A stretch of DNA of 64,000 nt, taken from Enterococcus canis NBRC 100695. Lineage in GTDB: Bacteria; Bacillota; Bacilli; Lactobacillales; Enterococcaceae. The notes under the pieces were generated by a model, which was not told the DNA's origin, did no database searches, and saw only the letters and a list, made by a program, of their open reading frames with translations. Shown in pieces: positions 1-8,629 of the stretch (position 1 is its first letter; every line of letters begins with the position of its first letter). A program made the position numbers and the translations under genes. The DNA lies in assembly GCF_001544375.1 (NCBI RefSeq), contig NZ_BCQJ01000003.1, positions 186,001-250,000 on the forward strand, read 5' to 3'.

Positions 1-731
1 CCTTCCAATTGGACCCAATCATTGTCGTTAAAATCCATACTCTTAGGTGGTTGAATTAGTAAGCCAAAGACTCCGGAATCGGCGACACAGTGGATAATTC
101 CAAAGCGAAAGGCAAATAAATCCGTCCGCGCCTCTTGCTGCGCTTTATAAATAAAGCCGGTATAACGAATCTTTTTCCCCATAAATTCACTAGGATAATT
201 ATAGATTAGCTCCATCACTTCTAAATAGTTACTATCCGTGATTTCTAACGTATCCCCTTGATAGTGACTCATGGCCTCATCCATCTGTGTTTTATAGTCA
301 TCTTTGTTGAAATACATACTGGTGTCTGGTTTTAAATATTGTGTCTGCATTTCCGGGTCCCCCACTGACTCTTTACTAACTGGAAACTGAAAACCCTTCG
401 CTTCCACAATGGTGGTATCCAAACTAACCGTTGGAAACAGCAGCCCTACTAGTAAGGGTACCGCAATCACGCCGTAGCCCAATATTTTTTGCCAACCTTT
501 TTTGGGAGTGTGATGGTGATGACCCTCATGATGCGCATGCTCATGGTCATGTTCCCCGTGGTCATTACGAACCCATTGGATCAGTTGCACCAACGCCAAG
601 ACAAAAGCCAAAATCATGGACAAGATAGCCAAATAACGGTAATGAACGTTAATATATTGATCTAATTTACCTGAAGACTGCAAATACATCATCAGTTCAA
701 CATAACCAGCTAAAATAAAAAATCGTATCAT
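1..731 (-). CDS. TIGR03943/DUF1980 membrane protein (partial)
   Basis: The minus-strand frame opens with ATG at 731 and runs off the left edge without a stop, so about 243 codons are visible. Seen: hydrophobic segments at residues about 1-20, 31-54 and 82-100. A strikingly His-rich loop lies at about 58-74 (runs such as HEHAHHEGHHHH), followed by a long soluble part. This is the pattern of the YcgQ-like DUF1980/TIGR03943 family, which is encoded next to a UPF0718 permease. It begins 10 nt after that permease's stop, with an AAGGAG ribosome site in the gap, so the two form one operon. The His-rich loop suggests metal handling, which is inference; the substrate is unknown. Confidence 0.8.
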   Translation of the reverse strand, partial: MIRFFILAGYVELMMYLQSSGKLDQYINVHYRYLAILSMILAFVLALVQLIQWVRNDHGEHDHEHAHHEGHHHHTPKKGWQKILGYGVIAVPLLVGLLFPTVSLDTTIVEAKGFQFPVSKESVGDPEMQTQYLKPDTSMYFNKDDYKTQMDEAMSHYQGDTLEITDSNYLEVMELIYNYPSEFMGKKIRYTGFIYKAQQEARTDLFAFRFGIIHCVADSGVFGLLIQPPKSMDFNDNDWVQLE

Positions 732-741
732 CTTCTTCTCC

Positions 742-1638
742 TTAAATCATCACGGCGTATAGTGTAACTGCCGCAGCTGTCAATCCAACAAATTTCAACA
801 TAAAGCTACCTTTAAAGTAACGCTTCATCATCAACAGATTCTTAATATCCACCATTGGACCGAAGACTAAGAACCCCACCACTGGACCAGCACCAAACAA
901 ACTCAATAAAGAAGAGCCGATAAAAGCGTCCGCTTCTGAACAAAGGGATAACGTCACTGCTAACACAATCATTACCAAAATCGCTAAAATCTTGGTAGAG
1001 CCTAGTTGCAACATTAGGCCCGTTGGCAAATAGGTTTGCATGGCCGCCGCAGCTAAGGAACCAAAGACTAGGTAGCGACCAGTATCAAAAAATTCATCCG
1101 TGCCATGGGTCAACACTGACCACGCCCGGGCGCCAATACTTTCAGCTTGCGGTTCTTCATGAACAACTGCGCATTGTGCGGGTGGCAACTCCTTCAAAAT
1201 GCTTTCTTGACGGAAATAAGCCAACCACGTGCCAATCACTAAAGCCACCACAAAGCTACCTAATACCCGCCACAGTGCAAATTGGATATTATTACCAAAT
1301 GCGATAAAAGTAGAGAAAATCACGATTGGATTGATAATCGGTGCTGTCAACATAAAAGCAAAAGCAGTATGGGCCGGCACATCTTTTTTCATAAACTGGT
1401 TAACAATTGGTACGATCCCGCATTCGCAGGAGGGAAAGAAAAAGCCTAGACCACAGCCTACGACTACTGAAAGAAATTTATTCTGCGGTAAAATTCGCCG
1501 GACCCGCTCAGGCGTTAAAAATACTTGTAAGGCTCCCGAAATGATGCAGCCTAATAAGACAAAAGGCAAGGCTTCAATGACGATAGACAAAAAAATCGTG
1601 CCCATCTGCAAAACGGAGCTGGGTAAAAAATCAAACAT
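742..1638 (-). CDS. UPF0718/ArsP-like permease
   Basis: A 298-residue polytopic membrane protein, full length for the UPF0718 (YraQ/YcgR, ArsP-like) family, with about eight hydrophobic segments. Diagnostic pieces are the FFPSCECG motif near residue 68, FMLTAPIINP near residue 96 and LCSEADAFIGSSL near residue 232. The Cys/Glu motif in a membrane segment is typical of this family, whose characterised members export organoarsenicals or other small solutes. The substrate here cannot be read from sequence. It is first in a two-gene operon with the DUF1980 protein downstream and has its own promoter upstream. The ATG at 1638 is preceded by GGGAGG. Confidence 0.82.
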   Translation of the reverse strand: MFDFLPSSVLQMGTIFLSIVIEALPFVLLGCIISGALQVFLTPERVRRILPQNKFLSVVVGCGLGFFFPSCECGIVPIVNQFMKKDVPAHTAFAFMLTAPIINPIVIFSTFIAFGNNIQFALWRVLGSFVVALVIGTWLAYFRQESILKELPPAQCAVVHEEPQAESIGARAWSVLTHGTDEFFDTGRYLVFGSLAAAAMQTYLPTGLMLQLGSTKILAILVMIVLAVTLSLCSEADAFIGSSLLSLFGAGPVVGFLVFGPMVDIKNLLMMKRYFKGSFMLKFVGLTAAAVTLYAVMI

Positions 1639-1669
1639 TGCGGTCCTCCCATTCTTGAAAATTCAACTA

Positions 1670-1698
1670 AATATACGCCGTTTTTTGCAAATACGCAA
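1670..1698 (-). promoter_or_regulatory. Promoter of the permease operon
   Basis: On the minus strand a -35 box TTGCGT (1698-1693) and a -10 box TATATT (1675-1670) are separated by 17 nt, about 30 nt upstream of the permease start. It matches the housekeeping sigma consensus. The spacer contains a short TTGC/GCAA symmetry that could be an operator, but no regulator can be named. Confidence 0.6.
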
Positions 1699-1758
1699 GT
1701 CCGTCAAAATGAATTTAAACTATCTGTAAGAAATATCACAAAATAACGATTGTATCAT

Positions 1759-1812
1759 AAAAAAAACCGGCTTCCAAAAGTTAGCTGTTAGTCTAACCTT
1801 TGGAAAGCCGGT
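1759..1812 (-). terminator. Terminator of treB
   Basis: Long GC-rich inverted repeat (ACCGGCTTTCC-type arms, 1766-1812) followed in minus-strand sense by an eight-base T run (1766-1759). It lies 37 nt beyond the treB stop and separates treB from the permease promoter. Confidence 0.85.
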
Positions 1813-1848
1813 GCAGTAATACCATTTTTTAATTTTCAAATGCGCTTA

Positions 1849-3837
1849 TCAGAGAATTTCAGCCGTTCCAATTTCTTCTTGCGGTTTGATTATTCCCGTC
1901 TTTACTAAGGTCAAACCACTGATTTTTTCATCATTCGTAAATACTACGACTACATCCGTAGCTTTGCCAGCCGCTTTCACCGCCTTCAAATCCATTTCTG
2001 CCAATAATGTTTGCGGCGTAACTTCGTCTCCCTCACGAACTTTGATATCAAAAGGTGCGCCTTTTAATTTGACTGTATCTAAGCCCATATGGACCAGGAC
2101 TTCTGCTCCAGTTTTCGTTAAGATGCCGATTGCATGTTTTGTTTCAAAAATACTTGTAACTTTCCCAGCTACCGGTGCATAGATTTGACCTGATGTTGGT
2201 CGAACCGCAAAGCCATCCCCCATCATCTTTTTAGAAAAGACGGGATCGGCTACCTCACCAATGGCAATCACATCCCCAGCCGCTGGTGCAAAAATTCTTT
2301 CTGTTTCCGTCGCATAGACAGTGGTTGTAGCAGACCCAGCCGCCACATTTTGAATACTCGCACCTGCTGTTGCAAATTCTTCAGCGTACAGATTACCAGT
2401 AACTTCATCAACTGGATCGATTTTATTAAAGATACCCTGCCGGCGGAACACCACGGTCAAGCCGAATGGAACCACAATCGCAATTCCCATGGCGATGCCA
2501 AAAGCCAGCCAACCGCCACCTTCTGTACCATTGATGGCCAAAATACCTGGCAAGCCGCCAACGCCAATAGCATTCGCCCGCACGCCCATTAAATTATTGA
2601 ACATACCTGCCAAACCTGAACCAATCATAGCTGCGACAAATGGATAAACATATTTCAAATTAATCCCAAACATCGCTGGTTCAGTAACACCCAAGTAACA
2701 AGAAATAGTTGCTGGAATCGAAACTTGTTCTTCTTTTTCGTTGCCACGATGTAAGAAAATCACCGCTAAGACGGCCGAACCTTGCGCGATATTAGACAAG
2801 GCAATCATCGGCCACAGATTAGTTGAGCCAAAGTCTGCAATCAACTGCATATCAATAGCATTAGTCATGTGGTGCAGACCTGTAATAACCAATGGCGCAT
2901 AGAGTCCCCCAAAGATAAAACTGAACAACCAGCTGACTGATGAAGTCAAACCAGCATTTACAATGGCCGAAATGCCACTACCTAGCCACCAACCAAATGG
3001 TCCTAAAATAATATGGGCAGCTAAAATTGTTGGTAACAAGGACAGTAATGGTACAAAAATCATGGACACTGCTTCTGGAATTCGTTTGCGCAACCAGCGT
3101 TCTAAATAGGCCAGCATAAACCCAGCTAACATTGCTGGAATCACCTGAGCTTGATACCCAATTTTATCAATCTGTGCAAAACCAAAATCCCAGAACGGAA
3201 TATCAGCAGCCGCTGTACCACCCACGGCATAAGCATTCAGCAGTTGCGGTGAAACTAGCGTGATCCCTAAAATAATCCCCAGTATTTGGGTCGTCCCCAT
3301 CTTACGTGTCACACTCCAGGTGATACCCACCGGTAAGAAGTGGAAAATTGCTTCACCTGGTAGCCAGAGGAAATCATTGACCCCGTTTCAAAATACCGAA
3401 TTTGAAACAATCGTACCATTACCAAAGTCAATTCCTTCTAGTACATTGCGAAAACCTAAAATCAACCCGCCGACAATAATTGCTGGAATAATCGGTGTAA
3501 AAATTTCTGCTAAGACCCCAATAGCACGTTGGACGGGATTTTGATTTTGTTTAGCCAGTGACTTGCTCTGCTCCTTAGAAACACCTTCAACTCCTGATAT
3601 TTCTGTAAATTCATTGTAAAAAGTTGAAACGTCATTGCCAATAATAACTTGAAATTGGCCGGCATTGGTAAACATCCCCTTTACGCTAGGAATGTCCTCA
3701 ATTGCTTTTTCGTCGGCCTTCTGCGGATCGTTTAAAACAAATCTCATTCTTGTAGCACAGTGTGTAACTGCTGCGATATTTTCCTTACCACCAATATCCT
3801 TCAGCAACTGCTCGGCATCATGCTGATACTTACCCAT
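1849..3837 (-). pseudogene. treB: Trehalose PTS permease EIIBCA with in-frame stop
   Basis: Together the two open segments form one continuous reading frame of 662 sense codons interrupted by a single TGA at 3390-3388 (codon 150). Before the stop: an EIIB domain with the phosphorylatable Cys27 (THCATRMRF) and the start of EIIC (IPAIIVGGLILGFRNVLEG). After it: NGVNDFLWLPGEAIFHFLP, the remaining EIIC helices and a C-terminal glucose-type EIIA domain with active-site His (VLVHMGLD). TreB homologues have Trp-Asn at this place, so TGG to TGA is the simplest explanation; there is no frame change. Trehalose specificity is inferred from the EIIC sequence and the divergent treP-pgmB-treR genes. No well-placed start lies just after the stop. 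Readthrough or a sequencing error would restore a normal-length protein; otherwise trehalose uptake by this gene is lost. Confidence 0.88.
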
Positions 3838-3858
3838 TCTGTCCCCTCCTAATTATTA

Positions 3859-3874
3859 ACTTGTATATATAAGT
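3859..3874. promoter_or_regulatory. TreR operator in the treB leader
   Basis: The near-palindrome ACTTGTATATATAAGT lies just downstream of the treB promoter and upstream of its ribosome site. A closely similar 16-mer (13 of 16 positions) sits at 4137-4152 in front of treP. Its TTGTATATA core is like that of GntR-family TreR operators. Binding by the adjacent treR product is inference. Confidence 0.68.
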
Positions 3875-3889
3875 TGTTGAGCTACTTTT

Positions 3890-3918
3890 ATAATAACGCT
3901 TACAAAATGAATATGCAA
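3890..3918 (-). promoter_or_regulatory. treB promoter
   Basis: Minus-strand -35 TTGCAT (3918-3913) and -10 TATTAT (3895-3890) with a 17-nt spacer. A cre-like site overlaps the -10 region and the TreR-like box lies 16 nt downstream of the -10. Confidence 0.68.
3891..3904 (-). promoter_or_regulatory. cre site (CcpA) at the treB promoter
   Basis: The minus-strand sequence TGTAAGCGTTATTA matches the cre consensus at 13 of 14 positions and overlaps the treB -10 box. This position fits catabolite repression by CcpA-HPr(Ser-P). Confidence 0.65.
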
Positions 3919-4101
3919 CTTTTTTTTAATAAAATACAAAATATCTTGTCTGCTTTGACCAAACGACTAAAAATTTAATCGTTTATTTTCATTGTTATAT
4001 CAACGTTTTTATAACAATTAAAATTTTTAATCTTCCTATTACTTATGAAAAACATTAACAGGACTGCTTTTAGCCCAGCGACTGAAATAATTAAATAAAT
4101 A

Positions 4102-4130
4102 TTGAAATCACTTTCATTTCACGTTATGAT
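4102..4130 (+). promoter_or_regulatory. treP-pgmB(-treR) promoter
   Basis: -35 TTGAAA (4102-4107) and -10 TATGAT (4125-4130) with a 17-nt spacer. Expected transcription start is near 4137, inside the TreR-like box. Confidence 0.72.
4103..4116 (+). promoter_or_regulatory. cre-like site at the treP promoter
   Basis: TGAAATCACTTTCA is a symmetric 14-mer matching the cre consensus except for CA in place of the central CG. It overlaps the -35 box, mirroring the arrangement at treB. Weaker than the treB site because the central CG is normally important. Confidence 0.5.
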
Positions 4131-4136
4131 TAACTT

Positions 4137-4152
4137 ACATGTATAGACAAGT
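4137..4152. promoter_or_regulatory. TreR operator at treP
   Basis: ACATGTATAGACAAGT lies between the -10 box and the AAGGAGGGAG ribosome site of treP and overlaps the expected transcription start. Read on the minus strand it begins ACTTGTCTATACA, matching the 3859-3874 box in its half-sites. Confidence 0.66.
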
Positions 4153-4166
4153 TAAGGAGGGAGCAT

Positions 4167-6797
4167 ATGAAACACGCAACGATTCAAGTAATAGAGCAAG
4201 CCTTGCACTTTACAGGACCAGATCAAAAAGCCATTTCTTTTGACGATACCAACATTAAAGTAATTCAACAGTTATGCGACGAGCAACAGCTTATTGGGGG
4301 CACGATTGAGTCCAGCCCTATCAATGTAACCACGACTAACGGACAGCAAGATCTCGCTCATTGGCTCAGCGAACAATTGAATCTGCCTTTCGCTTACCAA
4401 GCCGAGGATCTCGCTCAGGCCCAAGCAGATTTCCCATGGATCCTTCGTTACAGTGGCTACACACCAGGTAAAGATGAGTACTCCGTTGAATCTTTGTTAA
4501 CTATTGGTAACGGCTTTCTGGGGTTACGAGGGACTACTCCTGAAATGGAAATTGCTGATGAAAATTATCCGGCGACTTATTTGGCCAGTTTATACGATCA
4601 AGCTGCTTCGAAAGTTGGCGATCGCACGATTTACAATGAGGACTTTGTCAACGCGCCCAATTTACAAAAAATTTATTTACTGATTGATAATGAAAAAATT
4701 GACATCGCTAATAATCATATACTGTCTTTTGAACGGGAATTAGATTTACGAACAGGACTCTTTCAATCAAAAGCCTTAATTGAAACACGGCAAGGTAAGC
4801 AGGTCTTGATTACCTCTAAAAAAATCGTCAGCATGGCCGCAAAACATTACTACAGTATCAGTTATCAAGTCACTCCTGTGAATTTTTCCGGAACACTCAC
4901 ATTAGTAGCAGAGGCCGATGGCGCGGTTTACAACTATAATGTTGCTCGCTATCGCAGCTTAACACAACGACATTTGACGATTGATAAATTGGCAGCAAAT
5001 GGCGCTAACGCTTTGCTGGTTGCTAAAACAAAACAGTCACAAATCACTATTAGCCAGCATTCAACCTTGCATAGTGAGCTAGATTTAACTAATTTAGTCA
5101 TTGAACAAACTGACGAAAAAATCCAGCAAAAGTTGACCTTTTCAGCTAGTGAAGGAACCGCCTATACCTTAGAAAAAACTGTGGCTGTCTACCAAGCGCG
5201 ACCTCACGAAAAGCTACCAGACGTGGGACTATCCCTTGCGAGTCTCCCTAACTTCAATGCCTTATATAGCGAATCAAAAAAAGCCTGGCGAAAGCTTTGG
5301 CGGGAAGCCGGTTTGAAAGTTGAAGGCGACCTCATGTCACAAAAATTACTGAATTTGCATACGTACCATTTGCTATGTTCGGCGTCGCCTAATGGCAACC
5401 AAGGACTAGATGCCTCGGTCACGGCCCGAGGTCTACACGGCGAGGCTTACCGCGGACATATCTTTTGGGACGAGCTCTTCATTCTGCCTTTTTATATTCT
5501 TCATTTCCCAGAAACCGCTAAACAGCTGTTACTTTATCGTTATCATCGCCTCGCGGCCGCTAAAAAAGCGGCTAGCGAAGTCGGTTATGAAGGAGCCATG
5601 TTCCCTTGGCAATCAGGCTTAGATGGTTCTGAAGAGTCACAAGAGTTACATCTAAACCCCATTAGTGGGGAGTGGAAAGAAGATCATAGTCGCCGCCAAC
5701 GCCATGTTTCCTTAGCGATAGCCTATAATGTTTGGCAATATTGGCATAACACCCGTGATCGCGAATTTATGATTGATTATGGACTGGAAATAATGTTAGA
5801 GATTGCTGCTTTTTGGCGGAGCATTGCCCAGTGGGATCCTCAAACAGAGCGCTACATCATTGAAGGCGTCATGGGACCTGACGAATTTCATGAAGGCTAT
5901 CCTCATAGCAAAACTGGTGGTTTAAAAAACAATGCTTACACGAATATGATGGTGGTGTGGTTATTTGAAGAAGTAGAAAAATTGCAGCATTATTTTCCTC
6001 AAGAATTACCACTCATTACGAATCAAATTGGTCTAACTTCCGAAAAGTTAGCCGAAATTGGCAAAATTCGGCAAAGATTACAACTAGAAATAGACCCCGC
6101 AGGCATCATTGCTCAATTTGAAGGTTATTTCCAGCTGCAAGAATTAGACTGGGATTACTACCGCGAAAAATACGGCAATGTCTACCGCATGGACCGCATT
6201 TTAAATGCAGAAGGTCGTTCAGCCGATGAGTATCAGGTAGCCAAACAAGCAGACAGTTTGATGATCTTTTACAACCTAGCTAAAAATCAAGTAGATAGAA
6301 TTCTACATGATTTGGGCTATAAGCTACCTGACAATTATGTTGAAAAAAACCTGCACTACTATCTAGCTCGTACCTCTCATGGCTCAACGCTTTCTCGAGT
6401 AGTTCATGCACAGTTAGCGGCAATGGTAAAAGAGGACGCCTTAGCTTGGCAACTATACCAAGAAGCTTTGACCTCTGATTACCAAGACATTCAAGGTGGC
6501 ACAACCGCTGAAGGAATTCACGCCGGCGTGATGGCGGCAACGCTATTTATCCCATTGACCACCTTTGCTGGGATGGATATTCGCGAACAGCAACTGCACT
6601 TCCAGCCGCGGATGCCCCAAGCTTGGCAAAGTCTCTCTTATAGAATGACTTTCCAAGGTATCCGCTACAAGGTTTCTGTAAGCCATGATGCCCTTGTAAT
6701 CAGCCCAAGTCACCCGACAACTATATTAGTAAATCAAACTGCTTACTCCTTAAATGCTGGAGAAGCAACCACGATTTTCTATAAGGAGGTACTATGA
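4167..6797 (+). CDS. treP: GH65 trehalose-6-phosphate phosphorylase
   Basis: An 876-residue glycoside hydrolase family 65 phosphorylase. The GH65 fold starts near residue 88 (LRYSGYTPGKDEYSVESLL then TIGNGFLGLRG). The barrel carries the catalytic acid motif GPDEFHE at residues 570-576, with Glu573 as general acid, and LARTSHGSTLS near residue 730. It should split trehalose 6-phosphate with inorganic phosphate into glucose 6-phosphate and beta-glucose 1-phosphate in the cytoplasm. Next-door beta-phosphoglucomutase, TreR and a trehalose PTS gene favour this substrate over maltose or kojibiose. The stop overlaps pgmB by 4 nt. The roughly 88-residue N-terminal extension is not part of the usual ~770-residue enzyme and I do not recognise it. 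Substrate is inferred from context. Confidence 0.85.
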   Translation: MKHATIQVIEQALHFTGPDQKAISFDDTNIKVIQQLCDEQQLIGGTIESSPINVTTTNGQQDLAHWLSEQLNLPFAYQAEDLAQAQADFPWILRYSGYTPGKDEYSVESLLTIGNGFLGLRGTTPEMEIADENYPATYLASLYDQAASKVGDRTIYNEDFVNAPNLQKIYLLIDNEKIDIANNHILSFERELDLRTGLFQSKALIETRQGKQVLITSKKIVSMAAKHYYSISYQVTPVNFSGTLTLVAEADGAVYNYNVARYRSLTQRHLTIDKLAANGANALLVAKTKQSQITISQHSTLHSELDLTNLVIEQTDEKIQQKLTFSASEGTAYTLEKTVAVYQARPHEKLPDVGLSLASLPNFNALYSESKKAWRKLWREAGLKVEGDLMSQKLLNLHTYHLLCSASPNGNQGLDASVTARGLHGEAYRGHIFWDELFILPFYILHFPETAKQLLLYRYHRLAAAKKAASEVGYEGAMFPWQSGLDGSEESQELHLNPISGEWKEDHSRRQRHVSLAIAYNVWQYWHNTRDREFMIDYGLEIMLEIAAFWRSIAQWDPQTERYIIEGVMGPDEFHEGYPHSKTGGLKNNAYTNMMVVWLFEEVEKLQHYFPQELPLITNQIGLTSEKLAEIGKIRQRLQLEIDPAGIIAQFEGYFQLQELDWDYYREKYGNVYRMDRILNAEGRSADEYQVAKQADSLMIFYNLAKNQVDRILHDLGYKLPDNYVEKNLHYYLARTSHGSTLSRVVHAQLAAMVKEDALAWQLYQEALTSDYQDIQGGTTAEGIHAGVMAATLFIPLTTFAGMDIREQQLHFQPRMPQAWQSLSYRMTFQGIRYKVSVSHDALVISPSHPTTILVNQTAYSLNAGEATTIFYKEVL

Positions 6798-7441
6798 AGA
6801 AAGGCTTTATTTTCGACCTAGATGGCGTGTTAACTGACACGGCAGAATTCCACTACGAAGCATGGTCTTGGCTAGCTGAAAGCGTAGGAATCACCATCGA
6901 TCGTATGTTTAACGAAGAATTAAAAGGAGTTAGTCGCGAAGAGTCTTTGGAAAAAATTCTGCACCTTGGTGGAAAGGAAGACCTCAATGAACGTGAGAAA
7001 CGTCAGCTAGCTGCCCAAAAGAATACTCGCTATGTTGCTTTATTAGAAAATTTGACACCAGATTCACTATTACCCGGTGTGGCTGACTTTTTACAAGCAG
7101 CAAGAAATCGCCAGATCCCTTGTGTATTAGCATCCGCTTCAAAGAATGCCCACTACATCTTAAATAAGCTCGCAATTGATGAATATTTTATTGGCATTGT
7201 CGATCCCAGTACCTTATCAAAAGGTAAGCCACATCCAGAAATTTTCTTAAAAGCTGTCGAGCTATTAGGGCTTGCGCCCGAAGAAACGATTGGCTTTGAA
7301 GATGCTATCGCAGGAATCGCAGGCTTAAAAGCGGCCGGAATTTATGCAGTAGGAATTATATCTAACGAAAAGCTGCCAAGAGCTGATTTATGTGTCCCTA
7401 GCTTTTCCAAACTAGATATTGACGAATTACTGAAAAAATAG
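6794..7441 (+). CDS. pgmB: Beta-phosphoglucomutase
   Basis: A 215-residue HAD-superfamily phosphomutase. Motif I is FDLDGVLTD with nucleophile Asp8 and acid/base Asp10. Motif II is LASASKN, the Lys of motif III lies in SKGKPHPEIF, and motif IV is GFEDAIAGI. The helical cap contains ELKGVSREESLEKIL. It converts beta-glucose 1-phosphate from the phosphorylase into glucose 6-phosphate for glycolysis. Start ATG overlaps the treP stop by 4 nt, with AAGGAGG just upstream, indicating translational coupling. Length and motifs are normal. Confidence 0.92.
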   Translation: MKKGFIFDLDGVLTDTAEFHYEAWSWLAESVGITIDRMFNEELKGVSREESLEKILHLGGKEDLNEREKRQLAAQKNTRYVALLENLTPDSLLPGVADFLQAARNRQIPCVLASASKNAHYILNKLAIDEYFIGIVDPSTLSKGKPHPEIFLKAVELLGLAPEETIGFEDAIAGIAGLKAAGIYAVGIISNEKLPRADLCVPSFSKLDIDELLKK

Positions 7442-7476
7442 GATGATGGAGAAAACGTTTTGACAGGAGGCGCAAG

Positions 7477-8193
7477 ATGAATAAGTTCAAAGAGATCTTT
7501 CTAGACTTAGAACAGAAGATTCTTTCAAAAGAATACCCACCTCAAACTATGCTACCTAGCGAAAATCAGCTAATCAAAATGTATGGCGTCTCCAGAGAAA
7601 CTATTCGGAAAGCCTTGAACCTGTTACGAAATGCTGGTTATATCCAAAAGCAGCAGGGTAAAGGGTCCATTGTACTAGATTTGAATCGCTTTGATTTTCC
7701 TATTTCCGGTTTAACAAGCTTTAAAGAACTACAACAAGCCCAGCATATTTCTAATGAAACTAAGGTAGTAGAAATTAGGAAAATCGCCGTTTCACCAACT
7801 CTCCATAAAATTACGGATTGGCCAGTAGCCTCAGAAGCTTGGAAGCTAGTTCGCCAACGAAAAATCAACGGTGAGGTCGTGATTTTAGACAAAGATTACC
7901 TCGATGCTAAGATTATTCCGACTTTACCTGAAAAAAAAGCCGAAGATTCAATCTATGAGTATTTTGAACAAGATTTAGGATTGGAGATTGCCTACGCTCA
8001 AAAGGAGATTACGGTCGACCCTGTTAATAAGGAGTTACGGGATCTAATGGATTTACCCGCGGATGATACCCATGTGGTCACCGTTCGCAGCCTAGTCTAT
8101 CTTGACGATACTCGCTGCTTTGAATACACTGAGTCTATTCATCGCCTGGACAAATTTCGTTTCGTTGATTTTGCGCGTCGTAGAAAAGCATAA
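7477..8193 (+). CDS. treR: GntR-family trehalose operon regulator
   Basis: 238 residues: an N-terminal winged helix of the GntR/HutC type (residues about 5-70, containing YGVSRETIRKALNLL) followed by a UTRA effector domain (about 85-235). TreR proteins bind trehalose 6-phosphate through UTRA and release the operators when it accumulates. It starts 35 nt after pgmB behind GGAGG and is the third gene of the run, ended by a terminator. The two 16-bp boxes between treB and treP are its probable targets. Assignment as TreR rests on context plus family. Confidence 0.85.
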   Translation: MNKFKEIFLDLEQKILSKEYPPQTMLPSENQLIKMYGVSRETIRKALNLLRNAGYIQKQQGKGSIVLDLNRFDFPISGLTSFKELQQAQHISNETKVVEIRKIAVSPTLHKITDWPVASEAWKLVRQRKINGEVVILDKDYLDAKIIPTLPEKKAEDSIYEYFEQDLGLEIAYAQKEITVDPVNKELRDLMDLPADDTHVVTVRSLVYLDDTRCFEYTESIHRLDKFRFVDFARRRKA

Positions 8194-8200
8194 TTTCCCT

Positions 8201-8228
8201 AACAGTCGCTAACCACGACTGTTTTTTT
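8201..8228 (+). terminator. Terminator of treP-pgmB-treR
   Basis: Inverted repeat AACAGTCG/CGACTGTT with an eight-nucleotide loop region and a seven-T tail, 8 nt after the treR stop. Confidence 0.85.
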
Positions 8229-8292
8229 AAGCAGGAAAATTGACTTACTTTTTATAAGGAAGTAAGCTTTAATTGCAAAGGAGGCGTTACAA

Positions 8293-8613
8293 TTGTTTGA
8301 ACCGATCCATTCTTTGGAACGTTTAGATGAGGTCATCGAAACAGAACCTTTCGCGCTGATCTATGTTTCATTGCCAACTTGTAGTGTTTGTCATGCACTC
8401 TTGCCGCAATTAGAAAGCGCCTTGAAGGAAACTGCCTTAAAGGCTTACCGCATTGATGCGCATGAACTACCACAAATCGCTAGCCGTTTAGAAATTATGA
8501 CGGTACCCGCGGTGCTGTTTTTCGCCCATGGTAAGGAGTACATTCGCGAGGCCCGCTTCGTCCAAGTAACAAAATTAAAAGAACAAATCAATATGCTGAT
8601 GGAAGTCGCTTAA
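8293..8613 (+). CDS. Thioredoxin-like protein
   Basis: A 106-residue single-domain thioredoxin-fold protein with active-site Cys30-Ser-Val-Cys33 (LPTCSVCHALLP) and the cis-proline segment MTVPAVLFF. The active site differs from the classical WCGPC, so it belongs to the thioredoxin-like (YtpP-type) group rather than TrxA; the redox partner is unknown. The start is TTG at 8293, supported by AAAGGAGG 8 nt upstream and the absence of a nearby ATG. It is probably cotranscribed with the following NAD(P)-binding protein 16 nt downstream. No signal peptide, so cytoplasmic. Confidence 0.78.
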   Translation: MFEPIHSLERLDEVIETEPFALIYVSLPTCSVCHALLPQLESALKETALKAYRIDAHELPQIASRLEIMTVPAVLFFAHGKEYIREARFVQVTKLKEQINMLMEVA

Positions 8614-8629
8614 CCAAGGAGGAAGAAGA

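Noticed and set aside
3330-3390. Frameshift in treB
   Set aside because: Reading across the stop keeps one frame; only a single in-frame TGA is present, so it is a nonsense change.
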